Assembly: GCA_947631385.1 (NCBI GenBank)
Contig: CANRLE010000026.1
Span: 1-12,498 of the forward strand
Length of the DNA stretch: 12,498 nucleotides
Direction of reading: 5' to 3'
Source of the DNA: an uncultured Clostridia bacterium
GTDB lineage: Bacteria > Bacillota > Clostridia > TANB77 > CAG-508
The notes below the pieces were generated by a model. The model had not been told where the DNA came from, made no database searches, and saw nothing but the letters and a program-made list of their open reading frames with translations. Shown one piece after another: positions 1-7,100 of the stretch. The translations under genes and the position numbers were made by a program. Position 1 is the stretch's first letter; every line of letters begins with the position of its first letter.

Positions 1-285
1 TGAACTAACACCAACACAAGGAATAGATAAACTATCATGAAAAGCTTTTATAGTCGCTACTCCAATTCGTATACCAGTAAAAGAGCCGGGACCTTTATCA
101 CAAACAAGTAAATCAATATCTTTCAGAATTAAATTTGTTTGTAAAAAAGCTTGTTCAATCATTGGCATCAAATTTTCAGAATGTGTTCTGCCAGTATTAT
201 TATCTAAATTTATAATTAAATTTTTATCTTCTAATATAGAAACACCACAAATGTCACTTGCAGTATCAATGCTTAATATTTTCAA
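1..285 (-). CDS. tsaB: TsaB, t6A biosynthesis protein (5' part of the gene, runs off the window)
   Basis: TsaB is the non-catalytic, ASKHA-fold partner of TsaD. With TsaE it transfers the threonylcarbamoyl group onto A37 of tRNAs that read ANN codons, in the cytoplasm. Only the first 95 codons are present. My translation begins MKILSIDTAS, the usual TsaB N-terminus with the first phosphate-loop-like strand, and contains the TsaB signature GPGSFTGIRIG at about residues 66-76. The start is a TTG codon (285-283), preceded by a good GGGAGGA ribosome binding site at about 291-297. The gene overlaps the end of tsaE by 20 nt, so the two are almost certainly translated from one mRNA with coupled initiation. 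The C-terminal half lies beyond the left edge. TsaD and RimI genes commonly follow in this operon but cannot be seen here. Confidence 0.95.
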   Translation of the reverse strand, partial: MKILSIDTASDICGVSILEDKNLIINLDNNTGRTHSENLMPMIEQAFLQTNLILKDIDLLVCDKGPGSFTGIRIGVATIKAFHDSLSIPCVGVSS

Positions 286-733
286 AATAATCCTCCCATT
301 TTTTTTGATTTGTATCTATATTTAAAATTCGAATATTTTCATCATTCTCAATTTTAGTAAATGTAATATGAACAAAATCTTTTGGCAAAGCGTCTTTAAT
401 TAACTCACCCCATTCAATAATACAAATACCATTTCCAAAATATTCTTCGCCACCAATTTCGTAAAATTCAGTAACATCTTCTAATCTATAAACATCAAAA
501 TGATATATTGTAATATTATTTTTTTGATATTCATTAACAATTGTAAAAGTAGGACTAGAAATTTCATTTTCTAAACCAAAATAAGTTAGAATACCTTCTG
601 TAAATTTTGTTTTGCCAGAACCTAAATCACCAGTAAGGACAATAATATCTTGTTTGCTTAGATGACTAGCAAGAGCTTTTGCAAAGTTTTTTGTATCTTC
701 CTCATTTTTGCAAAGGTACTCGAAATGTTTCAT
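266..733 (-). CDS. tsaE: TsaE, ATPase of tRNA threonylcarbamoyladenosine (t6A) synthesis
   Basis: This P-loop ATPase binds the TsaB-TsaD heterodimer and powers turnover of the t6A37 reaction in the cytoplasm. The 155-residue length is normal for the family. Visible motifs are a Walker A GDLGSGKT at residues 35-42, the TsaE-typical SSPTFTIVNEY at 59-69, HFDVYRLED at 78-86 and the Walker-B-like IIEWGE at 105-110. Translation starts at an ATG (733-731) behind an AGGAGGA site at 738-744. It is the first gene of a minus-strand operon and is followed by tsaB with a 20-nt overlap. The operon is divergent from mreB. A sigma-A promoter on the minus strand (765-793) leaves a short leader of about 25 nt. 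Nothing looks damaged or unusual. Confidence 0.96.
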   Translation of the reverse strand: MKHFEYLCKNEEDTKNFAKALASHLSKQDIIVLTGDLGSGKTKFTEGILTYFGLENEISSPTFTIVNEYQKNNITIYHFDVYRLEDVTEFYEIGGEEYFGNGICIIEWGELIKDALPKDFVHITFTKIENDENIRILNIDTNQKKWEDYFENIKH

Positions 734-764
734 GACATCCTCCTAAAATAATTACTTATTTAAT

Positions 765-793
765 ATTATAATATAAAAAAACAAAAAATTCAA
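765..793 (-). promoter_or_regulatory. Sigma-A promoter of the tsaE-tsaB operon
   Basis: On the minus strand a -35 TTGAAT (793-788) is followed, after exactly 17 nt, by a consensus -10 TATAAT (770-765). It lies 32 nt upstream of the tsaE start codon and faces away from the mreB promoter, so the two transcription units are divergent within about 140 nt. Confidence 0.7.
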
Positions 794-802
794 ATAAAAG
801 CC

Positions 803-831
803 TTGATAAATTACAAACTATGTAATATAAT
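803..831 (+). promoter_or_regulatory. Sigma-A promoter of the mreB-type gene
   Basis: A -35 TTGATA (803-808), a 17-nt spacer and a perfect -10 TATAAT (826-831) predict a transcription start near 838 and a leader of about 37 nt. The predicted start lies inside the tandem TGTAACA repeats at 832-849, which suggests that a protein bound there would block initiation. Confidence 0.75.
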
Positions 832-849
832 TGTAACAAATCTGTAACA
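821..849 (+). promoter_or_regulatory. 11-bp-period direct repeats, OmpR-family operator candidate (copy A)
   Basis: Three heptamers start exactly 11 nt apart: TGTAATA (821), TGTAACA (832) and TGTAACA (843). One-turn spacing of direct repeats is the hallmark of winged-helix OmpR-family response regulators. The pattern fits the published WalR consensus TGTWAH-N5-TGTWAH and also resembles Pho boxes. The first repeat overlaps the -10 element and may be partly coincidental. The other two cover the predicted transcription start, a repressing position. The 20-nt stretch 832-851 matches 3241-3260 at 19 of 20 positions, which argues for a real shared site. Which regulator binds is an inference. Confidence 0.65.
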
Positions 850-874
850 AAAAAGAAATGAAGGGAAGAGAAAG

Positions 875-1885
875 ATGTTAAAATTTGGTTTAGGGCAAGA
901 TATAGGTATAGATTTGGGAACAGCAACAGTTATAGCATATGTAAAAGGCAAAGGAATTGTATTAAGAGAACCATCTGTTGTTGCTGTAGACAATAATACT
1001 GGAGAAGTATTAGCTGTTGGTCAAGAAGCAAGAAGAATGTTAGGAAGAACACCAGGAAATATAGTGGCAACAAGACCTTTACGAGATGGTGTTATATCAG
1101 ATTATACAGTAACAGAAAAAATGCTAAAACACTTTATAGGTAAAGTTTGTGGAAAATCACTCTTTGCTCCTAGAATTATGATATGTATCCCTTCACAAGT
1201 AACAGAAGTTGAAAAAAAAGCAGTAGTTGATGCTGCTTCACAAGCTGGTGCAAGAAAAGTATATTTAATTGAAGAACCAATAGCAGCAGCTATTGGGGCA
1301 GGTATTGATATATCTAAACCATGTGGAAATATGGTAGTAGATATTGGAGGAGGAACTACTGATATTGCAGTAATATCTTTAGGAGGATCTGTAGTTAGCA
1401 CTTCTCTAAAAATTGCTGGAGATAAATTTGATGAAGCAATTGTAAAATATATTAAGAAAAAACATAATATTATGATAGGAGAAAGAACGGCAGAAGATTT
1501 AAAAGTAAATATAGGATGTGTTTTTCCTAAAATACAAGATACTGAAATGGATATTAGAGGAAGAGATTTAATAACAGGACTTCCAAAAACATTAACTATT
1601 CATTCAAGTGAAATGATGGAAGCTTTAATAGAACCAGCAATGATGATAGTAGATGCAGTTCATTCTGTTTTAGAAAGAACACCACCAGAATTAGCAGCAG
1701 ATATTAGTGATAAAGGAATTTATATGACTGGTGGAGGATGCTTAGTAGATGGATTAGATAAACTTTTACAAGAAAAAACAGGAATTAATGTTATGATTGC
1801 ACAAGATACAGTATCTTGTGTAGCACTTGGAACTGGAAAGGCATTAGACAATTTAGATGTTATGGAAGGAAAAGCAAGAAAATAA
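875..1885 (+). CDS. mreB: MreB/Mbl-type bacterial actin, rod-shape determinant
   Basis: This actin-like ATPase polymerises on the inner face of the membrane and directs lateral peptidoglycan synthesis by the elongation complex. The 336-residue length matches MreB and Mbl. The actin-fold motifs are complete: phosphate-1 DLGTAT at residues 13-18, the EEPIAAAIGAG segment with catalytic Glu at about 134, phosphate-2 DIGGGTTD at 156-163, and the adenosine motif TGGGCLVDGL near 285. The start ATG at 875 has only a modest ribosome binding site (AAGGGA at 861-866). mreC and mreD are not adjacent, so this may be the stand-alone paralogue (Mbl-like) rather than the mreBCD copy; the sequence alone does not settle which. 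A sigma-A promoter overlapped by OmpR-type repeats lies just upstream. mtaB follows after a hairpin. Confidence 0.95.
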   Translation: MLKFGLGQDIGIDLGTATVIAYVKGKGIVLREPSVVAVDNNTGEVLAVGQEARRMLGRTPGNIVATRPLRDGVISDYTVTEKMLKHFIGKVCGKSLFAPRIMICIPSQVTEVEKKAVVDAASQAGARKVYLIEEPIAAAIGAGIDISKPCGNMVVDIGGGTTDIAVISLGGSVVSTSLKIAGDKFDEAIVKYIKKKHNIMIGERTAEDLKVNIGCVFPKIQDTEMDIRGRDLITGLPKTLTIHSSEMMEALIEPAMMIVDAVHSVLERTPPELAADISDKGIYMTGGGCLVDGLDKLLQEKTGINVMIAQDTVSCVALGTGKALDNLDVMEGKARK

Positions 1886-1889
1886 TTTC

Positions 1890-1919
1890 AAATGTCGCTA
1901 TCATTTTTAGCGGCATTTT
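1890..1919 (+). terminator. Hairpin between mreB and mtaB, probable weak or attenuating terminator
   Basis: AAATGTCGCTA (1890-1900) pairs with TAGCGGCATTT (1908-1918) in an 11-bp stem with one G-U pair and a 7-nt loop. The T-run after it is poor, mostly stem Ts followed by TATC. No sigma-A promoter is evident between the hairpin and mtaB, so partial read-through from mreB is the likeliest supply of mtaB mRNA. Confidence 0.5.
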
Positions 1920-1944
1920 ATCATTTAAGAGAAAGGAAAAGAAA

Positions 1945-3240
1945 ATGGAAAAAGTAGCTTTTATTACATTAGGTTGCAAAGTGAACCAATATGAAACAAA
2001 TGCCATGATACAACAATTTTTGCAAAAAAAATATGAAGTGGTAGAAGCCACTGAAAAAGCAGATATATATGTTGTAAATACTTGTACTGTAACAAATATG
2101 TCAGATAGAAAATCAAGACAAATGCTAAGAAGAGTAAAAGAATTAAATCCAAAAGCCATAGTGGTAGCTTGTGGATGTTATGTACAAGTAGCTAAAAAAG
2201 AAGTTGAAAATATCGAAGAAATTGATTTAGTATTAGGTAACAATGAAAAAAAAGAAATAGTAAAAGCAGTAGAAAATTATATAAAAAGTAATAAAAAACA
2301 AAAAGAAATTGAAGATGTAATGGAACAAAAGGAATATGTGGAATTAGGAGAAATAACCTATACAGAAAAAACGAGAGCAGTCATTAAAGTGCAAGATGGT
2401 TGTGACAGATTTTGCTCTTACTGTATTATTCCTTATGCCAGAGGAAGAGTAAGAAGTAGGAAGCCAGAAAATGTAATTTTAGAAATTAAAAAAATTGCAC
2501 AACAAGGTATTCAAGAAGTAGTGATAACAGGAATTCATATAGCATCTTATGGAAAAGATTTTAAAGAGCAATATGGTTTAATTGATTTATTGGAAGAAAT
2601 AAATAAAATAGAAGGAATTAAAAGAATACGTTTAGGTTCTATAGAACCATTATTAATGACAGAAGAATTTGTAAAAAGACTTACAAAACTAGAAAAAGTA
2701 TGTCATCATTTTCATTTATCTTTACAAAGTGGATGTGATGAAACTTTAAAACGAATGAATAGAAGATATACAATTACTGAGTTTAAAACTATTGTAGAAA
2801 GATTAAGAAAAAATTATAGTGATGTTATTTTAACAACAGATATAATAGTTGGATTTCCACAAGAGAGTCAAGAAGAATTTGATAAGACATATAAATTTTT
2901 AAAAGACATTAAATTTTATAAAATGCATATATTCAAGTATTCTCAAAGAAAAGGTACGAAAGCTGCTAAAATGGAAGGTCAAATAGATGGAAAAATAAAA
3001 GAAGAGAGAAGTAGCAAATTAATTGAACTATCAAATCAAAATCAAAGAATCTATAATGAACAATATATTGGAAAAGAAGTAGAAGTATTAATTGAAGAGA
3101 AAAAGAATGGGTATTATCAAGGACATACAAAAAATTATATTTTGGCACTGATAAAAAGTGAAGAAAGTCTAGAAAATCAACTAATAAAAGCTAAATGCAT
3201 AGAAGCAGAGAATGACCATATTTTGCTAAAAATGGAATGA
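1945..3240 (+). CDS. mtaB: MtaB, tRNA (t6A37) methylthiotransferase
   Basis: This radical-SAM enzyme inserts a methylthio group at C2 of t6A37, giving ms2t6A in tRNAs that read ANN codons. It requires two [4Fe-4S] clusters and SAM. From the ATG at 1945 the protein has 431 residues, close to the family norm. The N-terminal UPF0004 domain shows the three cluster cysteines C11 (LGCKVNQYE), C47 (NTCTVTN) and C78 (GCYVQ). The radical-SAM loop CDRFCSYC gives C152, C156 and C159. A TRAM-like RNA-binding tail occupies roughly residues 370-431. The frame is open upstream to 1816, but that stretch overlaps the mreB 3' end and encodes nothing conserved. MEKVAFITLGC at 1945 is the normal N-terminus, behind a weak GAAAGGA site. 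The substrate is made by the neighbouring tsaE and tsaB products. Confidence 0.95.
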   Translation: MEKVAFITLGCKVNQYETNAMIQQFLQKKYEVVEATEKADIYVVNTCTVTNMSDRKSRQMLRRVKELNPKAIVVACGCYVQVAKKEVENIEEIDLVLGNNEKKEIVKAVENYIKSNKKQKEIEDVMEQKEYVELGEITYTEKTRAVIKVQDGCDRFCSYCIIPYARGRVRSRKPENVILEIKKIAQQGIQEVVITGIHIASYGKDFKEQYGLIDLLEEINKIEGIKRIRLGSIEPLLMTEEFVKRLTKLEKVCHHFHLSLQSGCDETLKRMNRRYTITEFKTIVERLRKNYSDVILTTDIIVGFPQESQEEFDKTYKFLKDIKFYKMHIFKYSQRKGTKAAKMEGQIDGKIKEERSSKLIELSNQNQRIYNEQYIGKEVEVLIEEKKNGYYQGHTKNYILALIKSEESLENQLIKAKCIEAENDHILLKME

Positions 3241-3269
3241 TGTAACAATTCTGTAACAAACTAGTAACA
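3241..3269 (+). promoter_or_regulatory. 11-bp-period direct repeats, OmpR-family operator candidate (copy B)
   Basis: TGTAACA (3241), TGTAACA (3252) and AGTAACA (3263) begin exactly 11 nt apart, directly after the mtaB stop codon. This is the clearer of the two arrays, with three good repeats. The first 20 nt match the array in the mreB promoter at 19 of 20 positions. It lies upstream of the small gene's promoter, an activating geometry. Possible arrangements are a -10-like TATAAA at 3279-3284, about 10 nt after the last repeat and without a proper -35 (typical of PhoB-type activation), or the downstream TTGATT/TATAAA promoter. Confidence 0.7.
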
Positions 3270-3299
3270 AAGATTTAATATAAAAATCCATAAAATTAC

Positions 3300-3328
3300 T
3301 TGATTATTTTAAAAATGTATAGTATAAA
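3300..3328 (+). promoter_or_regulatory. Promoter candidate of the small Trp-rich gene
   Basis: A -35-like TTGATT (3300-3305), a 17-nt spacer and a -10-like TATAAA (3323-3328) lie about 43 nt upstream of the GTG start. The repeat operator at 3241-3269 ends about 30 nt before this -35. The alternative TATAAA at 3279-3284 next to the repeats cannot be excluded. Confidence 0.5.
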
Positions 3329-3370
3329 TAAATTAATAATTTGTATAAAATTACGAAGGAGGAAATAAAA

Positions 3371-3682
3371 GTGGCTGATTTAGAAGAAAATAAAGTAGAA
3401 GGAGTTTTCGGAGGAGTTGAATTTGGTGGTGAAGGACAAGCAAATGCTGGAACTATTAGACAAGCAAAAAGTAATTTACCAACAAAAATAGGTTTCTGGG
3501 ACAAATTTAAAGCATTTTGGTTACAAGAAATAGACTGGAATAAAGAAATAAAAGTAGAATTAACACCATATCAACAAAAAGTAGAAGACGAAATCAATGA
3601 ATTCTTACATCAAGAAATTACTTGGCAAAAAGTACATGACTTTTTATTTCAAGAAGTAACATTATTTGGAAAAAATAAATAA
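3371..3682 (+). CDS. Small Trp-rich protein with three F-x-x-Q-E-[IV] repeats, function unknown
   Basis: I do not recognise this 103-residue protein. It starts at a GTG (3371), 8 nt after a strong AAGGAGG site (3356-3362). The reading frame opens 10 codons earlier, but that start has no ribosome binding site. Residues 1-35 are glycine-rich and acidic (VFGGVEFGGEGQ at about 12-23). The C-terminal part carries four Trp and three related segments: FWLQEIDW at 49-56, FLHQEITW at 78-85 and FLFQEVTLF at 91-99. No membrane span or ordinary signal peptide is visible. It is monocistronic, with OmpR-type repeats upstream and a strong terminator downstream, and the operator is nearly identical to the one at mreB. 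An envelope or surface-stress role is therefore an inference only. A double-glycine leader ending at G15 is a weaker idea. Confidence 0.8.
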   Translation: MADLEENKVEGVFGGVEFGGEGQANAGTIRQAKSNLPTKIGFWDKFKAFWLQEIDWNKEIKVELTPYQQKVEDEINEFLHQEITWQKVHDFLFQEVTLFGKNK

Positions 3683-3710
3683 AAAATCATTGAAATAAAA
3701 ACACACAGAG

Positions 3711-3748
3711 CAAGGATTTAGGGACGGCCCCATAATCCTTGTTTTTTT
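3711..3748 (+). terminator. Intrinsic terminator of the small Trp-rich gene, with GC-rich loop
   Basis: CAAGGATT (3711-3718) pairs perfectly with AATCCTTG (3734-3741), followed by seven Ts (3742-3748). The 15-nt loop contains GGGACGGCCCC, which is strikingly GC-rich for this genome. The whole hairpin is also the left arm of an inverted repeat whose other arm lies at 4087-4114. Confidence 0.85.
3712..3739 (+). repeat. Left arm of an imperfect 28-nt inverted repeat flanking the T-box
   Basis: The reverse complement of this stretch matches 4087-4114 at 25 of 28 positions; the core GGGACGGCC (3721-3729) is exact. The element is internally palindromic and serves as the terminator hairpin of the upstream gene. 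It looks like a REP-like short palindromic element. Its GGGACGG core resembles the ends of REP repeats linked to IS200-type (RAYT) transposases, but that link is inference. Confidence 0.7.
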
Positions 3749-3759
3749 ATTAAAAACTA

Positions 3760-3787
3760 TTGCAAAAATAAAAAAATATGATATAAT
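3760..3787 (+). promoter_or_regulatory. Promoter of the T-box/ileS transcript
   Basis: A -35-like TTGCAA (3760-3765), a 16-nt spacer and a perfect TATAAT (3782-3787) preceded by TGA form an extended -10 (TG-N-TATAAT). The predicted transcription start near 3794 lies about 25 nt before the T-box Stem I region. The left inverted-repeat arm therefore lies outside this transcript. Confidence 0.75.
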
Positions 3788-3815
3788 AAATAGAAATTAA
3801 AATATAAAAAGGCAA

Positions 3816-4076
3816 AAACGAGGACACGGTAAATAATATAATATCTAAAAGAGAGCCAAAGGAAGCTGAAAATTTGGTAAGTAAAAATTATTTATTATCA
3901 CCTAGTTAGTTACTAGACTGAAATGAAAAAATACAAAAATCAAATTAAGTTTAGTCGTATACCTGCGTTAAAGGAAAATGAGAGAGTGAATTGCATAAAA
4001 AAGAAATTCACTAAAATAGGTGGTACCGCGGAACAAAGCTATTTCGTCCTAGTAATAGGATTGAAATAGCTTTTTT
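3816..4076 (+). promoter_or_regulatory. Isoleucine T-box riboswitch controlling ileS
   Basis: This leader RNA senses uncharged tRNA-Ile and permits read-through into ileS when isoleucyl-tRNA is scarce. The near-invariant T-box sequence AGGTGGTACCGCG is at 4018-4030. Stem I has the conserved distal part (AGAGAGCC from about 3850, closing at TTTGG near 3873-3877), with lower closing pairs GGT (3828-3830) and ACC (3900-3902). The specifier position reads ATC (3897-3899) followed by A, an isoleucine codon matching the downstream gene. Further hairpins are CTAGT/ACTAG (3902-3916) and Stem III AGTGAATT/AATTCACT (3985-4012). TAGG (4017-4020) can pair with CCTA (4048-4051) as antiterminator, competing with the terminator at 4035-4076. 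The exact 5' boundary is approximate. Confidence 0.93.
4035..4076 (+). terminator. Conditional terminator of the ileS T-box
   Basis: AAGCTATTTC (from 4036) pairs with GAAATAGCTT (to about 4072), with an inner stem TCCTA/TAGGA, and runs into six Ts (4071-4076). Its 5' arm and inner stem compete with the T-box antiterminator, so it should form when tRNA-Ile is charged. Confidence 0.88.
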
Positions 4077-4086
4077 GAATTAAGTG

Positions 4087-4114
4087 AGGATTATGAGGCC
4101 GTCCCCAAATACTT
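4087..4114 (+). repeat. Right arm of the inverted repeat, next to the ileS ribosome binding site
   Basis: It matches the reverse complement of 3712-3739 at 25 of 28 positions, with exact core GGCCGTCCC (4098-4106 region). It lies after the T-box terminator and ends 4 nt before the ileS AGGAGG site (4118-4123). It is therefore present only in read-through mRNA and could affect translation if paired with a complementary RNA. Unlike the left arm, it has no T-run and is not a terminator. Confidence 0.7.
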
Positions 4115-4130
4115 AAAAGGAGGAATGAAA

Positions 4131-7100
4131 ATGTATAAGAAAGTAGAATTGAAAGATGGATTTGTAGGAATGGAGAGAGAAGTTGCAAAAACTTGGAAAG
4201 AAAAAGACATTATAAAAAAGAACTTTGCAATGAATGAAGGAAAAAGATATTTTACCTTTTATGATGGACCACCTACAGCCAATGGAAAGCCACATGTAGG
4301 GCATATTGAAACTAGGGTAATGAAAGATATTATTCCTAGATATAAAGTTATGAAAGGGTATAGAGTAATTCGTAAAGCAGGATGGGATACTCATGGACTT
4401 CCTGTTGAATTAGAAATTGAGAAAAAATTAGGAATTTCTGGAAAAGAGCAAATAGAAGATTATGGTGTTGAGAAATTTGTAAAAGAATGTAAGGAAAGTG
4501 TTTTCACATATGTATCTATGTGGGAAGATATGACTAATAAAGTAGGCTTTTGGGTTGATATGGATAATCCTTATGTAACATACCAAAATGAATATATTGA
4601 ATCAGTTTGGTGGGCACTAAAACAAATGTGGGAAAAAGGGCTTTTGTATGAAGGACATAAAGTTATGCCATATTGTCCAAGATGTGGAACAGCACTTTCT
4701 TCTCATGAAGTGGCACAAGGGTATAAAGATGTAAAAGACATGACATGTATTGCTAAATTTAAAGTAAAAGATGAAGATAAATATATTTTGGCATGGACCA
4801 CAACACCATGGACTTTGCCATCAAATCTAGCATTATGTTTAAATAAATCATATGAATATGCAGAGGTAAAAGCTAATATAGGAACTGATGATGAACCACA
4901 ATATGAAACTTATATTTTAGCAAAAGATTTAATAGAAACAGTATTAAAAGAAACACCATATGAGATATTGAAAACTTATAAAGGCGAGGAATTACTTGGA
5001 ATGAAATATGAGCAATTAATGCCATTTGCCAAAGTAGAAGGAAAAGCTTTTGAAGTAATACATGGAGACTATGTAAATTTAGAAGATGGTACTGGAATTG
5101 TTCATATTGCACCTGCTTATGGTGAAGATGATAGTCTTGTTTCAAAGCAAAATGGAATTACTTTTATTAATTTAGTAGACAAATCTGGTAAATTTGTAGA
5201 AGAACTAAAGCCATGGGCTGGAAAATTTGTAAGAGACTGTAGTGAAAGTATATGTGAATGGTTAAAACAAGAAAACAAATTATTTAGTAAAGAAAAACAT
5301 CTACATTCTTATCCACATTGCTGGAGATGTGACACACCACTTTTATATTATCCAAAAGAAAGTTGGTTTGTTGCAATGAGCAAACTAAGGGATGAATTAG
5401 TAGATAATAATAACAAAGTTAATTGGTATCCAGATACTATTAGAACAGGAAGATTTGGAAAATTCTTAGAAAATGTAATTGACTGGGGAATTTCAAGAGA
5501 TCGTTATTGGGGAACGCCACTTCCAGTTTGGACTTGTGAAGATGAAAATTGTGACCATCAAGAATGTATAGGTTCTATTAAAGAATTAAAAGAAAAAGGA
5601 ATTGACGTACCAGAAGATATTGAACTTCATAAACCATATATTGATAATGTATATTTGAAGTGTCCAAAATGTGGAAAAAAGATGCACAGAGCAAAAGAAG
5701 TTATTGATTGTTGGTTTGATTCTGGTTCTATGCCTTTTGCACAATGGCATTATCCATTTGAAAATAAAGAAATGTTTGATAACAATTTCCCAGCTCAATT
5801 TATTTCAGAAGCAGTTGACCAAACAAGAGGATGGTTCTATACATTAACAGCAGTAGGAACAGCTTTATTTAATAGAACTCCATTTGAAAATTGTATTGTG
5901 CTTGGTCATGTATTAGATGAAAAAGGTCAAAAAATGTCTAAATCTAAGGGAAATGGTGTAGACCCAATGACATTATTAGATACAGTTGGTGCAGATGCAA
6001 CTAGATGGCATTTCTATACTGTAAGTGCCCCATGGTTGCCAACAAGATTGGGATTAAACAATGTGCAAGAAACTCAAAGAGGATTTTTAAGTACATTATG
6101 GAATGTGTATTCATTCTATGTTTTGTATGCTGAAATCGATCAATTTAATCCATTAAAATATAAAAATTTCAAACCAAGTAATGTTATGGATAGATGGATT
6201 ATTTCAAAATTAAATACTCTAGTAAAAGAAGTAGATGATAAATTAGAGCATTATGATATTACATCTGCAGCATTGCAAATAGAAGCTTTTACAGATGAAC
6301 TTTCTAATTGGTACGTTCGTAGAAATAGGGAAAGATTTTGGGCACAAGAATTAACAGACGAAAAAATAGGAGCTTATTGTACTTTATATCAAGTATTGAC
6401 TACTTTAATAAAAGTAGCAGCACCATTTGTACCATTTATGACAGATGAAATTTATCAAAATTTAGTAGTAGGATTAGATAGTCAAGCACCAGAAAGTGTT
6501 CATTTATGCTTGTGGCCAGATGTAGATGAAACAGCTATAGATAAAAAATTAGAAACAGAAATGGGATTAGCATATCAAGTTGTAAAATTAGGAAGAAGTG
6601 CTAGAAATGCAGCTAATATAAAAAATAGACAACCACTTTCTAAAATGCTAATTTCTATAAATACTTTACCAGAATATTATGCAGATATTGTAAAAGAAGA
6701 ATTAAATGTAAAAGAGATTGACTTAGGAGCTGAAATGTCAGACTATGTTAATTTTGAAATTAAGCCAAATTTACCAGTATTGGGAAAAGAGTATGGAAAA
6801 CTAATTCCAAAAATTAAACAAGAAATTGAAAGCAAAAATCAGATGGATTTGGCAAATAAGGTAAGAAATGGCGGAACAGAATATATAGAAATTGATGATA
6901 CACAAATTGGACTAAATGCAGAAAATTTATTAGTTACAATGCAAGGAAAAGAAGGATTTGCATTTAGTGGTGAAGGTGAAATAGGTGTTGTTTTAGATAC
7001 ACATATTACACCAGAATTGAAAGAAGAAGGTTATGTAAGAGAAGTTTTATCAAAAGTACAAAATATGAGAAAGGATAAAGGTTTTGAAGTGCTAGATAAT

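Noticed and set aside
858..881. Seven-codon leader frame (ATG AAG ... TAA) overlapping the mreB start
   Set aside because: It has no ribosome binding site of its own and nothing else supports translation; the ATG is likely incidental within the mreB leader.
1816..1944. In-frame upstream extension of mtaB by 43 codons
   Set aside because: It overlaps the mreB 3' end, crosses the intergenic hairpin and encodes no conserved sequence; the family N-terminus MEKVAFITLGC begins at 1945.
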